Assembly (NCBI GenBank): GCA_040394635.1
Contig: JBEBRW010000005.1
Coordinates: 62,001-126,000, forward strand
Reading direction: 5' to 3'
Length of the DNA: 64,000 bases
DNA from: UBA5239 sp040394635
GTDB taxonomy: Bacteria > Verrucomicrobiota > Lentisphaeria > Victivallales > Victivallaceae
Shown: piece after piece, positions 44,258-52,745 of the stretch
Position numbering within the stretch: the first letter of the stretch is position 1
How the letters are laid out: every line of letters begins with the position of its first letter
Made by a program: the position numbers and the translations under genes
The notes under the pieces: model-generated
What the model saw: only the letters and a program-made list of their open reading frames with translations
Told to the model about the DNA's origin: nothing
Database searches by the model: none

Positions 44258-46495
44258 TTACTTCCTCTTTATGCGAAAATAATGATAGTAATTCAAATAA
44301 ATCATTTCGCCGGACGCCTCAAACATAAACGAACTGCGCGGCACCAGCAGAAAAGGCGATTTCTCCGGATCGTCGAGGTCAAATACCGCCGGAAAGTTTC
44401 CGCCCACCCATACCCGGTTGCCAATTACCATATAGGGATACGACAGCCATATGCCGTAGCCACCCTCGAGGTGGCAGAGCGTCTCGGTCTTGTCGCCCGA
44501 AACGGTCGTGAGCAAGCATTGAACATTGCCGGTTTCGGAATCGACCCGGTAAATGTTGTACCCGCCGCCGTGGCCGAGTGGATAAAGATATTTTCCTCGC
44601 TTGCCCATATAGGACCTGGCCGCGTCCGGGATGGTCGCCAGCCGCTCAATTTTATCCTCATCAATCTTCAACTTGAATATACCGCTTTTTTTGTACACAT
44701 CGGTCAAGAGAAAAGCCAGTTCGTTGTCATTGAGAACGGTCAGGCTCGAATACATGCCTTTCAAACCATCCGGCTCGCTTTTCTTTTCACTGCGGGCGTT
44801 GTTAAAATGAGTTTTCCGCTGCGAACCGTCCGGCAGCATCGAGATCAGCGACGCCGGAATATCCTGCCGGACGCCGCCGCAGAGAATGTAAATCCGCCCC
44901 TGCGCAATGACCATGTCAAGTACCGGATCGCTGAGGATATCGTCGATCACCTGCCAGCTCTCCGCTTTGCGGTCGTACACGGCGATTTTATCGGCTCCGT
45001 TTACCACGATATAATCGTCCGACACCGCCATCGGCACTTTTTCATCCCATGGCGTATAGCTGCCACGCACCAGTTCCTTCCGGGCCAGGGGAATTTTCCG
45101 TACAAAGGACGAATTCAGTTCGCCGAGGTACGACGTGGTCGGGAAGCGGCTGTCCTCCTCTTTTTCGATCAAGACCAGGAATATCCGGTCTCCGGATTGC
45201 ACCGCGCCGACGCAGGCCAACACCTTGGCCGTACCGGTAAAGTCCTGATATTTGCCGTAATCGATTTCAAACGCGCCATTTACAGCCTTGAAGAATTCGG
45301 CGCTGTTCAAGACGGGGATGGACTGATAAGTATTGGCAAGAGGGTTGTCATGGAACCTTTTGAGGCTGTTCTTCTGCAATTCGGCCACGTAAGGCAATAA
45401 CTCATCGACCGTCGCCCCCGCATAATGCAACCTGGAAATAATATTTTCCACCGTTTCCCAGGCCGTGCCCTCGGGCAGGCTCTCCAGGTAACGATCCAGG
45501 CATTTATAAACGAATCGGGTTTCATGTACCTGAAAACTGATCATCGTGATCATGGCAAAACCAAGATGCGGCCGGTAATCGCGTCTCCGGTATTTCAACG
45601 GATTCAGTTTGTGGTCTTCGGCGAAATATTCCATCAAACACGCAGCAATCTGCTCCCGGTCCGGCGGCAATTCGCCGAGTTTCCGCATGTAACGAAGCTG
45701 CAGGGCGAAACGTTTCGTTGACTTGAACGGTCCTTTTTCAGCCAACTCTATATATTCATCGGTCGACTTCAAATAATTCTTTATTTTTCCAAACAACTCG
45801 GTTTCCTCACGCATCTGACCGAGATCAGTCATATTATGCTGCTGGACAATGGCTTCGATCTTTGCCATCTGGTCCGGATTTTTGCGGGCAAATTCAGTCG
45901 CCTGTTTGAGAAATTCCAATTCTACCCGGTACCGCCCCTCATACCATCTCTTATAATCGCAATAATAAGAAAACCGGTGCCCTATGATCACACAATCCGA
46001 ATAATGCTCCAGTTCCTTGAAGTCGTTGATTCCGTCGCTCAAGTCATGAGGGTACCAGATTTTTTTCATTTCCTCATAATTTAACGGACGATATATATCG
46101 AGAAATTTTCCCATCCGCTTCCGCTGTTCGTCGGTAATGTACCGCAAACCATTAGTAGAGTCATATTGGATGGTCTCATGACCATAAAGCGGCTTTTTGC
46201 AGTCCGGGAAATCCTGTTTGAACCGCTCGATCCGGGCCAGGTCCTCATACAACCTGGGGATGCACTGCTCCCAGCCCAGGCTGCCGGTGATCCGTGCCTG
46301 ACATTTCAGTTCCTCGTAACGGTAAGCGACATTGCCGGGCTCCAGCGCGATTGCCGCCTGCAGCTTCGGATACGCTTCGCCATGCTTGACGCCGTTTTTC
46401 AGCGCCTCGCGGTATTCCGCAAAATATTGCGCCGCCTCGCCCCCCGGAACCAGGCTAGTCAGACAGCATAACAATATTATGAGCGTATTTTTCAT
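44258..46495 (-). CDS. Large exported protein with propeller-like C-terminus (paralogue B)
   Basis: A 745-residue protein with a signal peptide (MKNTLIILLCCLTSLVPGG) and the same plan as the 41980 protein: QYFAEYREALKNG, ALEPGNVAYRYEELKC, HDLSDGIND, STDEYIELAEKGPF, then IAQGRIYILCGG and GSQRKTHFNNARSE in the beta-rich half. The gap to the next gene is 1 bp and its start overlaps the stop of the gene before it. Function unknown. Confidence 0.6.
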   Translation of the reverse strand: MKNTLIILLCCLTSLVPGGEAAQYFAEYREALKNGVKHGEAYPKLQAAIALEPGNVAYRYEELKCQARITGSLGWEQCIPRLYEDLARIERFKQDFPDCKKPLYGHETIQYDSTNGLRYITDEQRKRMGKFLDIYRPLNYEEMKKIWYPHDLSDGINDFKELEHYSDCVIIGHRFSYYCDYKRWYEGRYRVELEFLKQATEFARKNPDQMAKIEAIVQQHNMTDLGQMREETELFGKIKNYLKSTDEYIELAEKGPFKSTKRFALQLRYMRKLGELPPDREQIAACLMEYFAEDHKLNPLKYRRRDYRPHLGFAMITMISFQVHETRFVYKCLDRYLESLPEGTAWETVENIISRLHYAGATVDELLPYVAELQKNSLKRFHDNPLANTYQSIPVLNSAEFFKAVNGAFEIDYGKYQDFTGTAKVLACVGAVQSGDRIFLVLIEKEEDSRFPTTSYLGELNSSFVRKIPLARKELVRGSYTPWDEKVPMAVSDDYIVVNGADKIAVYDRKAESWQVIDDILSDPVLDMVIAQGRIYILCGGVRQDIPASLISMLPDGSQRKTHFNNARSEKKSEPDGLKGMYSSLTVLNDNELAFLLTDVYKKSGIFKLKIDEDKIERLATIPDAARSYMGKRGKYLYPLGHGGGYNIYRVDSETGNVQCLLTTVSGDKTETLCHLEGGYGIWLSYPYMVIGNRVWVGGNFPAVFDLDDPEKSPFLLVPRSSFMFEASGEMIYLNYYHYFRIKRK

Positions 46496-48996
46496 TTCTT
46501 GATTACTTTACTCTTGATGATGAATAAATAACTGTACACAGCATAACCCACACTGCCGTCGCCCAGCGCAAATGCGACCGGATTGGACATCGGCAAGTAT
46601 ATGTTTCTCTGATCATCTGGTTTTTCCAAACTAGTGACCCGCGAATTGCCCAGTTCCCACAGCAAATCTCCCGCGACCAGATACGGCTCGCGCAAAAACA
46701 TATTTTTCAGTAAGGGGACTGCATCTTTCGCCCGTCCATTCCGGGCATTCGTCAGAATTTCCTCGATGGATTTTTTGCCGGGGTCGATCCGGTATAAACT
46801 GATATTGTTGATGTATTGGATTCCCAGATAAAGGCTTCCCCGGTGAAAATTCATTCCCCGGTAACGTCCATCCGGCAACTCGGCCAACAGCTGGAACCGG
46901 TTTGCGACAGCATCATAACAGAAAATAGACGAAATTCCGGCCACGATCAGCTCATGGTCACCGATCGCCAACAGGTCGTAAAACGTTCCGGCGCTTTTGT
47001 CAATGCCGTTCTGATCGCCTTCACGGAGACTGCCGTAGTGGAGCCGGCGGTCCGTGCCGTCGGCTTTCATCGACTTCACGGTAGAATCCGCCCCCGCGTG
47101 TTCCAACAGATAAATCCGCCCGTCCGTTACCGCCAGCCGGATAACTTTATTACCGATGAAATCATCGAACTGATTCCAGGAACGGTTTTTCACGTCATAA
47201 ACCGCCAGGACCTCGTCATTCGACAAGGCGACAAAATCGCTTGAAGCAGCCACGGTATAGCCAAAATTCGCACGTGAATTCGACTTAAACGGCGTTTCAA
47301 TCAGTTTCTCCTTCGAAAGTTCCGGTTTCACGAATCCCAGATAGATGGCCGCAGGCACCCGCATGGTTTCGGCGGCGCCATTACGGATTACCCTGGAGGT
47401 ACTCCCCGGATATTCATTCTGCAAAACCAGGCAAATGTTATTTCCCTGATTGCAGGCAGCGATCATATTCAGGTTGAAAAAATGCCGGAACAGTTCCCGG
47501 TAGTTCCGGTATTGGATATCGAATCCGGCATTGGCCTGTTGAAACAGCGCCTCCGCTTCCGGAGTGATTTTTTTGCCGTCGGTAAAAATCCGGCCTGCCT
47601 TCGAGAAATCGTTTTCATTTTTCGGCGCCGCCGCGGGAACGCTTTGAACACTTTTTTCCGCGAAACAGCGCTTTTCGAACAATTCCAACTCGTTTCCACT
47701 CAAAAGATATTTGGTATATTTCCAGATATCGATATTGTCAAGGCTCTCGCCGCGTTCTGCAAAATATTCCTTTATCACCGGTTCGAACTGATCGGCCGTA
47801 CGGGGTGTATCGGCCAACTTCCGCATATATTTCAACTCCAGCGCGTACTTCCGGAACTGGTAGGCCGGGGATTCCTGGGCCAGTTTCAGATATTCGTCGG
47901 TACCGCTCAGATAAGCTGTCAGTTTCTTCCCGTCCTGCGCAATTTTATTCAATACTGTGGGATCAGTGGGTTTGAAACGGAAGAAACTGCTGCCGGCCAC
48001 CGACTCCGGCTTTTTCGCCGCATATTCATTCATGCGTTTCAGAAAATCGAGATTGGCGGCATAGCGTTCCCGCAACCATTTGTCCAGATCATAATAATTC
48101 TCATACCGATACGCCAAATCCATATATCCGAGGTAAGTCGTAATATCATTGAGATTGCGCCACTTAGCGTTGACGATGAATTCGCTGAACTCGCGCCTCC
48201 GCAATTCCTGCAGGTAAAGGGGCCGCCAAATGTCGCAATAAGCCGCATAGCCCGCCAGGTCCTGTGCCGTCATTTTCGCACCGCTCCTGACAGTATTATT
48301 CAAGACCTGGCTCGAAAATACCGGCCCGGCGAAGTCCGGAAAATCACGCTTGAATTCGATGGCCTTCCGCAGGCTTTCGTTGATCGCCGCCAGGTGCTTG
48401 GAAAACGGGTAACCCGGCGTCATATTTCCCAGGCATTTCAACTCTTCATAACGGTAAGTCACATTTTGCGGTTCCAGTGCGATCACATTGCATAGTATGC
48501 GATAATCGGCAGAGGACTTATATTCCTCAAACAATCTCCCCACTTCCGCATTGGAGCTGTCACGCATTTCCGTATTGATACGCAGCAAGGTATCGATCAA
48601 TTGCACGGTACCCTCTTCCACCTCTTTTCTGGTATTCCAGTCCAATCCCCGAATCGTGAAACTGCCCAGCGTAATCCGTTCCGTGCTTTCGATGGAAATC
48701 ACCATATTGAACTTCCGGTCGTTCCGCTTTCCGGTGAAATGCGGTTTTAATACCAGGCCAGTACTTCCAAGCTCTTTCCGGCCGGCTTTGGGAAGATATG
48801 ATATTCGCGGATCTTTTTTCAGCGCCACAATGACGAAGTTGACATTGCCCGACAATGTCTGATGCTGCAGCTGAATTTCATCATCGATCGTCGATCTCGC
48901 TAGCGTCACCCTGACCGGGGTTTCATCTTTCGCTTCATCCGCCCGGTCCGGGATTGCCAGGCAACACAGCAACGCTATGATTATGCATCTGAACAT
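46492..48996 (-). CDS. Large exported protein with extra N-terminal domain (paralogue A)
   Basis: An 834-residue protein with a signal peptide (MFRCIIIALLCCLAIPDRA). An extra domain of about 130 residues (VTLARSTIDDEIQLQHQTLS, FVIVALKKDPRISYL, GLVLKPHFTG) precedes the part shared with the other two (ALEPQNVTYRYEELKC, GTDEYLKLAQESP, TDGRIYLLEHAG, GTDRRLHYGSLRE). The extra domain looks like an alpha/beta CsgG-type unit but is too divergent to call. Gene order A-B-C suggests two tandem duplications. Confidence 0.6.
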   Translation of the reverse strand: MFRCIIIALLCCLAIPDRADEAKDETPVRVTLARSTIDDEIQLQHQTLSGNVNFVIVALKKDPRISYLPKAGRKELGSTGLVLKPHFTGKRNDRKFNMVISIESTERITLGSFTIRGLDWNTRKEVEEGTVQLIDTLLRINTEMRDSSNAEVGRLFEEYKSSADYRILCNVIALEPQNVTYRYEELKCLGNMTPGYPFSKHLAAINESLRKAIEFKRDFPDFAGPVFSSQVLNNTVRSGAKMTAQDLAGYAAYCDIWRPLYLQELRRREFSEFIVNAKWRNLNDITTYLGYMDLAYRYENYYDLDKWLRERYAANLDFLKRMNEYAAKKPESVAGSSFFRFKPTDPTVLNKIAQDGKKLTAYLSGTDEYLKLAQESPAYQFRKYALELKYMRKLADTPRTADQFEPVIKEYFAERGESLDNIDIWKYTKYLLSGNELELFEKRCFAEKSVQSVPAAAPKNENDFSKAGRIFTDGKKITPEAEALFQQANAGFDIQYRNYRELFRHFFNLNMIAACNQGNNICLVLQNEYPGSTSRVIRNGAAETMRVPAAIYLGFVKPELSKEKLIETPFKSNSRANFGYTVAASSDFVALSNDEVLAVYDVKNRSWNQFDDFIGNKVIRLAVTDGRIYLLEHAGADSTVKSMKADGTDRRLHYGSLREGDQNGIDKSAGTFYDLLAIGDHELIVAGISSIFCYDAVANRFQLLAELPDGRYRGMNFHRGSLYLGIQYINNISLYRIDPGKKSIEEILTNARNGRAKDAVPLLKNMFLREPYLVAGDLLWELGNSRVTSLEKPDDQRNIYLPMSNPVAFALGDGSVGYAVYSYLFIIKSKVIKK

Positions 48997-49004
48997 GATC
49001 TTTC

Positions 49005-49607
49005 TCAGGTAAGATTGATGGTGCTATCGAGCGGAGCAAGATTTTCCCCGTGACTTGAGACCGGCTTGGTCAGCGTCATGATGTTCCTGATTTTCCGGTT
49101 TGAGGTTTTGTCTTTCAAATCCAGCTCCAGTACCAGCGTGCATTCGTCGCTGCGGGTCACCAGGATATAACCGGAAAGCAGCGGGTCGTCCAGCGCGATC
49201 ACATCCTCGTCGGCGCTCGGAAAAACCAGCATGATATCCTTTTTGCCGATCAGGCGCAATTTGATGAGATTGTTGTAGCCTCGGCCGTTTTCGCGCTCAT
49301 AGGCGATCAACTCGTTGTCATAAAAGAGAAAACCCTCGCCGACGCCAAACAGCTTCATCGTTTCCCGGAGCCGGTCGGCAAAAGCATTCGTCTGCTCCCT
49401 GGGCCTGAAATCCGCCAGCAGCACCACCGTCACGCAGACAACAGCCGCCGCGGCGGCCGCCAGCGCGTAGATCCGGTGCCGGAAAAGCTGGCGTCTTTTA
49501 ATACATTTATCCAGTCCCCGCTTGAATTCGTCCGCCGGCGCAAATTCCACTTCCGCGGCCCGCGCCTTCTTCAATTCCAGCAGTTCGTCCAATCGTTGCT
49601 CATTCAT
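49005..49607 (-). CDS. Anti-sigma-factor-like single-pass membrane protein
   Basis: A 200-residue protein with a short cytoplasmic N-terminus (ELLELKKARAAEVEFAP, CIKRRQLFRHR), one membrane helix (about 45-66, ALAAAAAAVVCVTVVLLADF) and a C-terminal extracytoplasmic domain. The topology and the overlap with the ECF gene (start inside its end) fit a cognate anti-sigma factor. The HxxxCxxC zinc motif of the common ZAS class is absent, so it would be another type. Confidence 0.6.
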   Translation of the reverse strand: MNEQRLDELLELKKARAAEVEFAPADEFKRGLDKCIKRRQLFRHRIYALAAAAAAVVCVTVVLLADFRPREQTNAFADRLRETMKLFGVGEGFLFYDNELIAYERENGRGYNNLIKLRLIGKKDIMLVFPSADEDVIALDDPLLSGYILVTRSDECTLVLELDLKDKTSNRKIRNIMTLTKPVSSHGENLAPLDSTINLT

Positions 49608-50088
49608 TCTCTATCTTCTCCATGCTCTCGCGCAAAAGTTCTTTGGCCTTGTGAACCCGTTGATACAATGTGTTGGGCGTGCATTCCAGGATCTCGGCCG
49701 CCTTCGCCGCCGGTATATCGCCCAGTACCGCCACGTGAATCGTGATGCGGTACAGCTCCGGCAGCCGGGCAATGGCGCGGTCCAGTTTCGCCAGAACCTC
49801 TTCATTGTGGCCGCCGCGCGCGACCGGATTCTCCCTGATCCGTTCGCGCCGCCTGCTGTCCCGGTGCCGCCGCCGCAGGAGATCGTAACTCTCGCGGATA
49901 ACGATACTTGTCACCCAACTCGACAGTTTCGCCTGGTCGCGGAAGGTATGCAGCCTCGACCATGCTTTGACCAGCGCCTGCTGGACTGCATCGTCCGCGT
50001 CGGCGCCACATTGCACAATCTGCCATGAAACCCTCTGGAACATCGGCAAATGCTCATCGATCATCGAATTAAACTGGGCCTCATCCAA
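49600..50088 (-). CDS. ECF-type sigma-70 factor
   Basis: A 162-residue sigma factor: region 2 (DADDAVQQALVKAWSRL, TFRDQAKLSSWVTSIVI, ESYDLLRRRH) and region 4 (IARLPELYRITIHVAVLGDI, PAAKAAEILECTPNTLYQRV, HKAKELL). The conserved region-2 segment DAxDxxQ is present. It heads an eight-gene operon, with the anti-sigma-like gene overlapping its end. Such factors switch on envelope regulons after a signal, and positive autoregulation is likely but no ECF-type -35/-10 could be picked by eye. Confidence 0.88.
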   Translation of the reverse strand: MDEAQFNSMIDEHLPMFQRVSWQIVQCGADADDAVQQALVKAWSRLHTFRDQAKLSSWVTSIVIRESYDLLRRRHRDSRRRERIRENPVARGGHNEEVLAKLDRAIARLPELYRITIHVAVLGDIPAAKAAEILECTPNTLYQRVHKAKELLRESMEKIENE

Positions 50089-50167
50089 TTACTTTCTCTT
50101 TCCTGTTCTTCTCTTTTAACAAATATGACGCCACGGCTCCCGCCATTCTTAGCGCCTTTTCCATTTA

Positions 50168-50259
50168 TCCACGAAAAACACGAAATTTCACGAAAAAAAT
50201 TCAATTAACCGCCGGACCGGCGGTCAATAATGTTCGTGTCTTTTCGTGTTTTTCGTGGA
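50168..50259. repeat. Perfect inverted repeat of the TCCACGAAAAACACGAAA type
   Basis: An 18-bp perfect inverted repeat: TCCACGAAAAACACGAAA (50168-50185) with TTTCGTGTTTTTCGTGGA (50242-50259). At its centre ACCGCCG (50208-50214) pairs with CGGCGGT (50218-50224). It lies between the ECF operon and the AraC gene. It is the best-preserved copy of the dispersed repeat family seen at 15941-16013. Confidence 0.75.
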
Positions 50260-50275
50260 CTCTTCCCATATAACC

Positions 50276-51073
50276 TTATCCGTGCTTACGCAGCTGCGAC
50301 GGGGTTTTGCCGAAGCGCCGGTAAATCACCTTGGCGAAATAATTCTGATCGCTGAACCCGGTGCTTTCGGCGATTTCCTTGATCGAATAATCGGTGTCGC
50401 GCAGCAATTTCATCGCCTCCTGTACCCGGAAACTGACCAGGTATTCGGTCGGCGGCATTCCGAAATGTTGCCTGGCGATCCGGCTCAGCGTCGTCCGGTG
50501 GATTCCCAGCTGCCCGGCCAGCTCCTCCACGCCCGCCGCGCGGTCCTGGTAATGTTCCTCGACCAGCGCCTTGAACTTGTCCGCCACCTGGTTTTCGGCA
50601 GCGGCGGGTGCGAAACGCGACAGCGACAGGATTTCATAGCAAACCGCGCCCGCCCGGTACTCGCCGTCGCCGCTCAGATTGCGGAGCTCGCGCTCCAGTT
50701 TCAGGAAAAGCTCCACCGGGCAGTTCCCGGCCGGACGCGCCTCCCGCGTCAGGTTAAAGGCGGAGATCACAAACTCCATATGCGGCCCGTCAAAGGTCAT
50801 CCAGTAGTATTCCGAACCGTTTTCCAAGGCTTCGATCCGGTGGGCGTCGCCCGGCAGGTAGAAACAGACCTCGTCGCGCCCCAGCAGCCACTCCCGCTCG
50901 AGGTGCCGGAAACGTATTTTTCCCGCCACGCCCCAATACAGTTCGACGAATTCCTTGCGCATGGCGTGGTCCTGCCATCCGGCGTCCATGATATAGTGCC
51001 CGGTCGAGCGTGCCTGCAGCGGCGCCCGGATCGAGCCTTTGGCATAAGGGCGGTATATTGAGCGATGTTTCAT
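50276..51073 (-). CDS. AraC-family transcription regulator
   Basis: A 265-residue protein with an N-terminal cupin-like sensing domain (about 15-130, LGRDEVCFYLPGDAHRI) and two C-terminal HTHs (GVEELAGQLGIHRTTLSRIA; DYSIKEIAESTGFSDQNYFA, then FGKTPSQLRKHG). It is divergent from the GH4 gene with 115 bp between, which holds a candidate direct-repeat site, so it probably activates that gene in response to its sugar. Confidence 0.9.
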   Translation of the reverse strand: MKHRSIYRPYAKGSIRAPLQARSTGHYIMDAGWQDHAMRKEFVELYWGVAGKIRFRHLEREWLLGRDEVCFYLPGDAHRIEALENGSEYYWMTFDGPHMEFVISAFNLTREARPAGNCPVELFLKLERELRNLSGDGEYRAGAVCYEILSLSRFAPAAAENQVADKFKALVEEHYQDRAAGVEELAGQLGIHRTTLSRIARQHFGMPPTEYLVSFRVQEAMKLLRDTDYSIKEIAESTGFSDQNYFAKVIYRRFGKTPSQLRKHG

Positions 51074-51077
51074 AAGT

Positions 51078-51171
51078 GCTACCGATTTACTATTTATAAT
51101 ACATTTTTACCATTGCAAATTCAAGCAATAAACGGTAAAATATATATAACAAAACCGCTACCATAATACTA
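51078..51171 (+). promoter_or_regulatory. AraC-GH4 intergenic region: direct repeat, inverted repeat and promoter
   Basis: Two same-orientation copies of GCTACC-N5-ACTA (51078-51092 and 51157-51171) lie near the ends of the gap, the layout of AraC-type direct-repeat sites. Between them, TTTTACC (51105-51111) pairs with GGTAAAA (51134-51140), and the nested ATTGC (51112-51116) with GCAAT (51125-51129). A candidate GH4 promoter is -35 TTGCAA (51113-51118) and -10 TAAAAT (51136-51141), 17 bp apart. Confidence 0.5.
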
Positions 51172-51188
51172 AATCGGAGAGCGTTCTC

Positions 51189-52571
51189 ATGAAAAAAGGA
51201 CCGAAAATCGTCGTTATCGGGGCCGGAAGCTACTTCTTCGGCAAGCCGGTAATCTACAACATGATCCACAGTGAAATCCTGCGCGGCGGCACGCTGGCCC
51301 TGGTCGATACCGACCCCGCCGTGCTCGACACCATGATGAAACTGGCCAAACGCGCCAAAGAATACGCCGGCACCGACACCGAAATCATCGGCTCGGTCGA
51401 CCGCACGGAAGTCATGAAAGACGCCGACTTCGTGGTGCTCTCGTTTTCGTTCCGCAATGCCTATTACCGCGGCATCGACACCCGGATCGCCCTCAAATAC
51501 GGCGTCACCATGTGTTCCAGCGACACCATCGGCCCCGGCGGCATCTTCCGCGCCATGCGTGAACTGCCCGAAATCCTGCGCGTGGCTGACGATGTCCGCC
51601 GTCTCGCCCCCAAAGCCTGGCTGATCAACTTCATCAACCCGACCTCCGTCATGGGCATCGGCCTGATGCGCCTCGCCCCGGACATCAGGAGCTTCGCGCT
51701 GTGCGACGGCAACCACGAGCCCTATGTCCGCAATATGTTCCTGCGCTGGATCGGCGTGCTCCCGGAGGATACACTGACCACTCCGCCCGAAGTCGACGCC
51801 AAATTCGACATGGCGATCACCGGCGTCAACCACTGCACCTGGCTGTTCAGGCTGAATTACGACGGCAAGGATTACCTGCCGAAGCTCCGCGAATTCGTCG
51901 CGACCCAGGCCGCCAAAGAATACGAAACCCAACCCAGCCCCAAGGCCAAGCCGCGGTTGAACATGAATTACGCGCTGGATCTGATGGATATCTACGGCGC
52001 TTATCCGACCGCCGTCAGCCATACCAAGGAGTACGTGCCGTTCTACCAGGGCTACGGCGTTTCGCCGGCCTTCCCGGAACCGATCATCGCTTTCGACGCC
52101 TACAACCGCGCCGACGAAATGGCCGAAGCCTGGGCCGCCACCGAACGCCTCGCCAACGGCGAAGCATCCATCGAAGAGTTCTTCGAAAAGGGCCGCGGCG
52201 ACCATGCCACCGACATCATCGAAGCCATGTGGGGCGAACTCGGCAAAAAATTCTACATCAACACCTCCAACCGCGGCGCCGTCACCAACCTGCCGGACGA
52301 CGCTTTCCTGGAGCTGCGCTGCGATCTCAGCATGGAGGGCCCCAAGCCGATCAAGGTCGGCGACCTCCCGCGCGGCATCCTCGGCCTGACCCATCAGGTG
52401 CTCGACACCCATGAACTGACCGTGGAAGCCATTGCAAGTTGCGACCGCGCCAAACTGCTTCGCGCCATGCTCACCGATCCCATCGTCAACAACGTCGGCG
52501 ACGCCAAAAAGATCATCGAAGAGCTCCTGGAAGCCGAACGCGACCACCTCCCGGAAGGCTGGTACAAGTAA
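51189..52571 (+). CDS. GH4-family glycosidase (NAD-dependent alpha-galacturonidase/glucosidase type)
   Basis: A 460-residue protein with the GH4 dinucleotide-binding motif (IVVIGAGSYFFGKP), LVDTDPAVLDT, TIGPGGIFRAMRELPE, ALCDGNHEP with the metal Cys, and ITGVNHCTWLF with the metal His. This family uses NAD+ and Mn2+ in a redox elimination mechanism on alpha- or beta-glycosides and uronides. The CDGNHE variant of the metal-site region differs from the commonest CHS, so the substrate is not fixed. It is cytoplasmic, with the divergent AraC gene as probable regulator. Confidence 0.88.
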   Translation: MKKGPKIVVIGAGSYFFGKPVIYNMIHSEILRGGTLALVDTDPAVLDTMMKLAKRAKEYAGTDTEIIGSVDRTEVMKDADFVVLSFSFRNAYYRGIDTRIALKYGVTMCSSDTIGPGGIFRAMRELPEILRVADDVRRLAPKAWLINFINPTSVMGIGLMRLAPDIRSFALCDGNHEPYVRNMFLRWIGVLPEDTLTTPPEVDAKFDMAITGVNHCTWLFRLNYDGKDYLPKLREFVATQAAKEYETQPSPKAKPRLNMNYALDLMDIYGAYPTAVSHTKEYVPFYQGYGVSPAFPEPIIAFDAYNRADEMAEAWAATERLANGEASIEEFFEKGRGDHATDIIEAMWGELGKKFYINTSNRGAVTNLPDDAFLELRCDLSMEGPKPIKVGDLPRGILGLTHQVLDTHELTVEAIASCDRAKLLRAMLTDPIVNNVGDAKKIIEELLEAERDHLPEGWYK

Positions 52572-52592
52572 ACCGGATAACGAATTCCAACA

Positions 52593-52629
52593 TACAAGAG
52601 CACCGGATACTCAATTCGGTGCTCTTGTA
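52593..52629 (+). terminator. Stem-loop after the GH4 gene
   Basis: A 13-bp perfect stem TACAAGAGCACCG (52593-52605) with CGGTGCTCTTGTA (52617-52629), 11-nt loop. It lies 22 bp after the GH4 stop. There is no strong T-run, so it may be a processing or Rho-assisted stem. Confidence 0.5.
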
Positions 52630-52745
52630 CTCTTCAAATGCCCAAAATTTCCGCAATATCCGGCATGGAATCTTGATTTTTCGGTTTAGGGAATTAATAT
52701 AAGTATGATTTTGTTGAAAAAGTAAATTTCCCGGAAACAGGTGAT

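Noticed and set aside
51189..52571. Lactate/malate dehydrogenase for the GH4 gene
   Set aside because: The fold is shared, but the Cys- and His-containing metal motifs and length match GH4.
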